In this document: positions 60,838 to 64,000 of the stretch, piece by piece
Layout of the letters: each line of letters begins with the position of its first letter
Numbering within the stretch: position 1 is the stretch's first letter
Source: Bacteroidales bacterium
GTDB taxonomy: Bacteria; Bacteroidota; Bacteroidia; Bacteroidales; VadinHA17
DNA: 64,000 nt
NCBI GenBank assembly: GCA_020201035.1
Contig: JAIVHO010000037.1
Coordinates: forward strand, 58,810-122,809
Direction of reading: 5' to 3'
Program-made: the position numbers and the translations under genes
Notes under the pieces: model-generated
Seen by the model: only the letters and a program-made list of their open reading frames with translations
Database searches by the model: none
What the model was told of the DNA's origin: nothing

Positions 60838-62007
60838 ATGGAAATCAGAGAGGTAAAAAGCAAAAAGGACGCCCATGATTTCCTGAAAGTACCAAAGATA
60901 CTTTACAGGGGGGATCCTCAGTGGGTTTGTGTACCCGACAGGGACACTGAGGCGGTATTTGATCCCGAAAGGAATGTCTGTTTTTCACACGGCGAAGCGG
61001 CCCGCTGGGTCCTGTACGGAGAGGGAGGCGAGTTGCTGGGGCGGGTAGCTGCCTTTATCGACAGAAAGAGTTGCACTCAGTGGGATCAGCCCACCGGAGG
61101 AATGGGTTTTTTCGAATCCGTAAACAGCAGGGAAGCTGCCTTTATGCTTTTTGACAGATGCCGTGAGTGGCTGAAGGAGAGAGGAATGGAGGCTGTGGAT
61201 GGTCCGGTCAATTTCGGAGAAACAGACCGGTACTGGGGATTGCTTGTAAAAGGCTTTACGAGGCCTGCATATGAGGTGCCCTATAACCCGCCATGGTACA
61301 GGGAGCTATTTGAAGAATACGGATTCAGGGTGTTCTATGAGATGACAGGTTACCTGTTGTCCCTTGATCGCCAACTACCTGAACGGTTTCTTAAGATAGC
61401 GGAGTGGATATCACGTAAGCCTGATTACCATTTCAGACATTATGGTCCCGAATGGAAGGAGAAGTTTACAAACGATTTTGCAGAAGTGTACAACAGTGCA
61501 TGGAAGTGGTTTAAGGGGGAGACTTTTGAACCTATCGTGCCTGAATATATCAGGAGAACCCTTAAAAAGGCCAGATTTGTAATAGATAATGAACTTTTGT
61601 GGATAGCATATTACCGCGAGAGGCCGGTATCTGTCTTTACCATGTACCCTGATGTAAATGACATACTCAGGTATTTCAACGGATCACTTGGCCCGGTAAA
61701 TATGTTAAGATTCCTGTGGATGAAGAGGAGAAAAAGGATTACCCGTATCAAGGCACTTATGATGGGTGTTATTCCGGAGTTTCATGGCCTTGGCCTGGAG
61801 TCGGGTTACGTGCATCATGTCCTGAAGGTTCTTGAGCGAAAGCCCTGGTACAGGGAGGTTGAGTTTTCATGGATAGCCGATTTCAATCCGCCGATGCATA
61901 AAATATTCAAGGCGATGGGTGCAGACCCGGATAAGGGGTATGTAACGTATCGCTACCTTTTTGACCGTGAAGCACCCTTCAGCAGATATCCTCTGCCGGA
62001 AGAATAG
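60838..62007 (+). CDS. Conserved hypothetical protein, GNAT-like fold (YghO-like)
   Basis: MEIREVKSKKDAHDFLKVPKILYRGDPQWV; GLGLESGYVHHVLKVLE acyltransferase-like segment. Confidence 0.65.
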   Translation: MEIREVKSKKDAHDFLKVPKILYRGDPQWVCVPDRDTEAVFDPERNVCFSHGEAARWVLYGEGGELLGRVAAFIDRKSCTQWDQPTGGMGFFESVNSREAAFMLFDRCREWLKERGMEAVDGPVNFGETDRYWGLLVKGFTRPAYEVPYNPPWYRELFEEYGFRVFYEMTGYLLSLDRQLPERFLKIAEWISRKPDYHFRHYGPEWKEKFTNDFAEVYNSAWKWFKGETFEPIVPEYIRRTLKKARFVIDNELLWIAYYRERPVSVFTMYPDVNDILRYFNGSLGPVNMLRFLWMKRRKRITRIKALMMGVIPEFHGLGLESGYVHHVLKVLERKPWYREVEFSWIADFNPPMHKIFKAMGADPDKGYVTYRYLFDREAPFSRYPLPEE

Positions 62008-62032
62008 TATTAATCAGGACAGCACACCTCTT

Positions 62033-62386
62033 CTACTTCTGAGTGCTCTGCTGCTCTTCCAGTCTGTACATTGTCAGAAGCATCTTAAATTGAGTTACTG
62101 ACTCCACGGCATGAGGCACATCAGCCGGCATAATAATCATTTCACCCTGCTGCAGTGTATGTCTGTTATCCCCGATCTCAATAGTTGCACTGCCATCGAG
62201 GATCTGAATCATAGCCGTAAAAGGGGATGAGTGTTTTGTAAGATTCTGCCCCTTGTCAAAAGCAAAAAGGGTAAGGTTGATTGTCTGGTTACGGGCAATT
62301 ACCTTACTTACTATGGATCCTTCGGCATAGGTTACCGTATCCCTGAGTTTATAAATTTTTGAATCTGAAAATGCCTCTTTTGTCAT
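62033..62386 (-). CDS. Cupin-domain protein
   Basis: ILDGSATIEIGDNRHTLQQGEMIIMPADVPHAVES. Confidence 0.9.
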   Translation of the reverse strand: MTKEAFSDSKIYKLRDTVTYAEGSIVSKVIARNQTINLTLFAFDKGQNLTKHSSPFTAMIQILDGSATIEIGDNRHTLQQGEMIIMPADVPHAVESVTQFKMLLTMYRLEEQQSTQK

Positions 62387-62718
62387 TATCCTTGTTTTAA
62401 TCGGTTATTAATTCATTTTAACCCCGTGTTCTGTTTATATGGTGCAGACATAAAGTGTATGTGTCTGGTGTGGCTGTCGCGGGTAAATTATGCTTTGCAA
62501 TAAAATCACTACTCAATATTAGTACTATTATAACAATCCCGGTGTACCAATTGTTACACCGAAATCCCTGAAAATGGGATGATAGTTATTTGCAGGCAAT
62601 AATTGCATAATTGTATAAAAAGAGCTAATATTGCAGTCCGAAATAATTATCCTGCAGTAGTGCTGTTAATGAGACTACTGCGTCAATCCGGACCAGGGAT
62701 TTAAGGATATACGGAAAA

Positions 62719-62792
62719 GGGCCCATAGCTCAGCTGGTCAGAGCACCTGACTCATAATCAGGGGGTCGCTGGTTCGAGCCCAGCTGGGCCCA
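62719..62792 (+). tRNA. tRNA with CAT anticodon (tRNA-Ile2 or elongator tRNA-Met)
   Basis: GGGCCCATAGCTCAGCTGGTCAGAGCACCTGACTCATAATCAGGGGGTCGCTGGTTCGAGCCCAGCTGGGCCCA; complete cloverleaf arms. Confidence 0.95.
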
Positions 62793-62796
62793 CACG

Positions 62797-62824
62797 CAGG
62801 CAGCCATTAATGGCTGCCTTTTCC
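62797..62824 (+). terminator. Intrinsic terminator of tRNA gene
   Basis: AGGCAGCCATTAATGGCTGCCT palindrome followed by TTTCC. Confidence 0.75.
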
Positions 62825-62839
62825 TTTGCTGGCTGGCCT

Positions 62840-62868
62840 CGAAGCCCCCGCGACAGTCTGTCTCCTCG
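62840..62868 (+). repeat. 29-bp direct repeat, left copy (CGAAGCCCCCGCGACAGTCTGTCTCCTCG)
   Basis: Identical to 63231-63259. Confidence 0.95.
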
Positions 62869-62877
62869 CTAAAATGA

Positions 62878-63216
62878 TCCCCCGGATCATTTATTAACGC
62901 TCGGTCCGGTTCGAGCCCAGCTGGGCCCACCTTAGCCCGCCATAGCTTTAGCAACGGCGGGCAAAGCCCACCAATCCAACAATTCTGGTATGTCTATATT
63001 CTGGACTGTCAGGATGGAAACCATTATACCGGATGTACTAATGACCTTGAAGACAGACTTAAACGCCATAGTTTAGGACAGGTTAAGGCAACAAAGGACA
63101 GATTGCCTGTCAAGCTAAAGACATATGTAGCATTTAACGATAAGTATAGGGCATATTACTTTGAGAGGTACTTGAAAAAAGGATCAGGTCGTGCCTTTGC
63201 AAAAAGGCATCTTTAA
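62878..63216 (+). CDS. GIY-YIG nuclease-domain ORF without ATG/GTG/TTG start (recognisable domain 62986-63216)
   Basis: WYVYILDCQDGNHYTGCTNDLEDRLKRHSLGQVKATKDRLPVKLKTYVAFNDKYRAYYFERYLKKGSGRAFAKRHL*; stop-bounded frame from 62878. Confidence 0.7.
   Translation, partial: SPGSFINARSGSSPAGPTLARHSFSNGGQSPPIQQFWYVYILDCQDGNHYTGCTNDLEDRLKRHSLGQVKATKDRLPVKLKTYVAFNDKYRAYYFERYLKKGSGRAFAKRHL
62908..62931 (+). repeat. Duplicated tRNA 3' end fragment
   Basis: GGTTCGAGCCCAGCTGGGCCCAC identical to tRNA T-arm/acceptor at 62771-62793. Confidence 0.93.
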
Positions 63217-63230
63217 GTTATTTCCGGTCC

Positions 63231-63259
63231 CGAAGCCCCCGCGACAGTCTGTCTCCTCG
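63231..63259 (+). repeat. 29-bp direct repeat, right copy
   Basis: Identical to 62840-62868. Confidence 0.95.
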
Positions 63260-63651
63260 GGGAAAAGATTGTAGGTGGTTTTTTTGTGGATGCCAGTTTG
63301 GCGCCAGGATTTGTGGAAAGGTTGGTGTTAAAAGTAACCATTTAAGTAATCAAATTAGATTATTAACTCAGTCGACTAACCTCTTGACTACCAGGGACAA
63401 TACTGGATTTTCCACCGGACTCCATTATGCTCTATACCACTACATTAGGAAAATAATGTACAGTTGTTTTTCCTATATACTCCACCTGTCTTTCTTTTGG
63501 CTGGCAAGTTTTCTGGCAAATGTAGTGCCAAATGCATGAATGCATTTTGTTAGGGAAGCTTCGCATTTGGATAACATTCAGCAGATGACCTAACAGTCTT
63601 CATTAGATTTAAACTATATGCTGGTTTGAATGAATATGCTATCCAAAATTG

Positions 63652-64000
63652 TTATTTGAAATAAATATTATAGGTTAGGCCCAAACCAATGGTTTGTATA
63701 TCATCTACCATATCATTTCCTATTACACGATCATAATAGCCGAAAATATTCCAATAATCATTATGCCACCCAATACTCGGTCTAACAAACGCTCCACCTT
63801 CTAGTCCAGATAAATTATTCACGTATGCATATCCTAATTCCAACCCCACAAATAAACCACTCGTTTTGGGATAGTACCGAAACATAACGGCCAATGGAAT
63901 AATTCCAAAATCATCATTATTATCCTTCCCAAAATAATTTATATAACCTGTTTTCAATCCTATTCCAAAGACCGTTGTCCTAATAAACTGAGCACTGACA
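63652..64000 (-). CDS. Outer-membrane beta-barrel (porin-like) protein, C-terminal portion, runs off window
   Basis: Alternating aromatic/Gly strands ending GLGLTYNIYFK*; frame open to window edge (VSAQFIRTTVFGIGLKTGYINYFGKD...). Confidence 0.65.
   Translation of the reverse strand, partial: VSAQFIRTTVFGIGLKTGYINYFGKDNNDDFGIIPLAVMFRYYPKTSGLFVGLELGYAYVNNLSGLEGGAFVRPSIGWHNDYWNIFGYYDRVIGNDMVDDIQTIGLGLTYNIYFK

Noticed and set aside
62730-62954. ORF of 74 aa (MLKLWRAKVGPAGLEPDRALIND...AQLGSNQRPPDYESGALTS) on minus strand
   Set aside because: Antisense translation of the tRNA and of its duplicated 3' fragment; LGSNQRPPDYESGALTS is a well-known spurious tRNA-antisense peptide.

Overview
This 64-kb window is a chromosomal segment from a Bacteroidota (Bacteroidales/Marinilabiliales-like) bacterium. 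The assignment rests on TAnnTTTG-type promoters and Bacteroidota-typical families such as DUF4271, DUF4292 and TlpA-like lipoproteins. About 50 mostly housekeeping genes are recognisable: hisK-like PHP phosphatase, mntP, dtd, deoC, rnpA, a CTP protease, moaE/moaD, polA, queD, a DEAD helicase, an acyl-CoA ligase, M48 protease/lemA, a tldD pair, lspA, a polyprenyl synthase, uvrC, ade, mnmG, ybeY, an envC-like gene, dut, a flippase, patatin, a PPIase, pheS, ruvB, nadA, rpiB, hemW, a purF-like gene, an M16 peptidase, pdxH and idi. There is also one tRNA with a CAT anticodon. The most interesting non-routine signals are: (i) a four-copy, near-identical ~111-bp interspersed repeat that folds into three hairpins capped by UUCG/CUUG tetraloops, one copy with an exact 26-bp internal deletion; (ii) a tRNA-proximal cassette with a duplicated tRNA 3' end, a start-codon-less but intact GIY-YIG nuclease ORF and a 29-bp direct repeat on both sides; (iii) a perfect 30-bp palindrome with a canonical parS core next to mnmG, a second parS-like site, and an AT-rich DnaA-box-like intergenic region that may be oriC; (iv) a 52-bp tandem repeat that duplicates the 3' end of a DUF134 gene; (v) a purF-like gene with Ser in place of the glutaminase nucleophile Cys. 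No CRISPR array, prophage or complete IS element was seen. All assignments come from reading the sequence; no database search was run.
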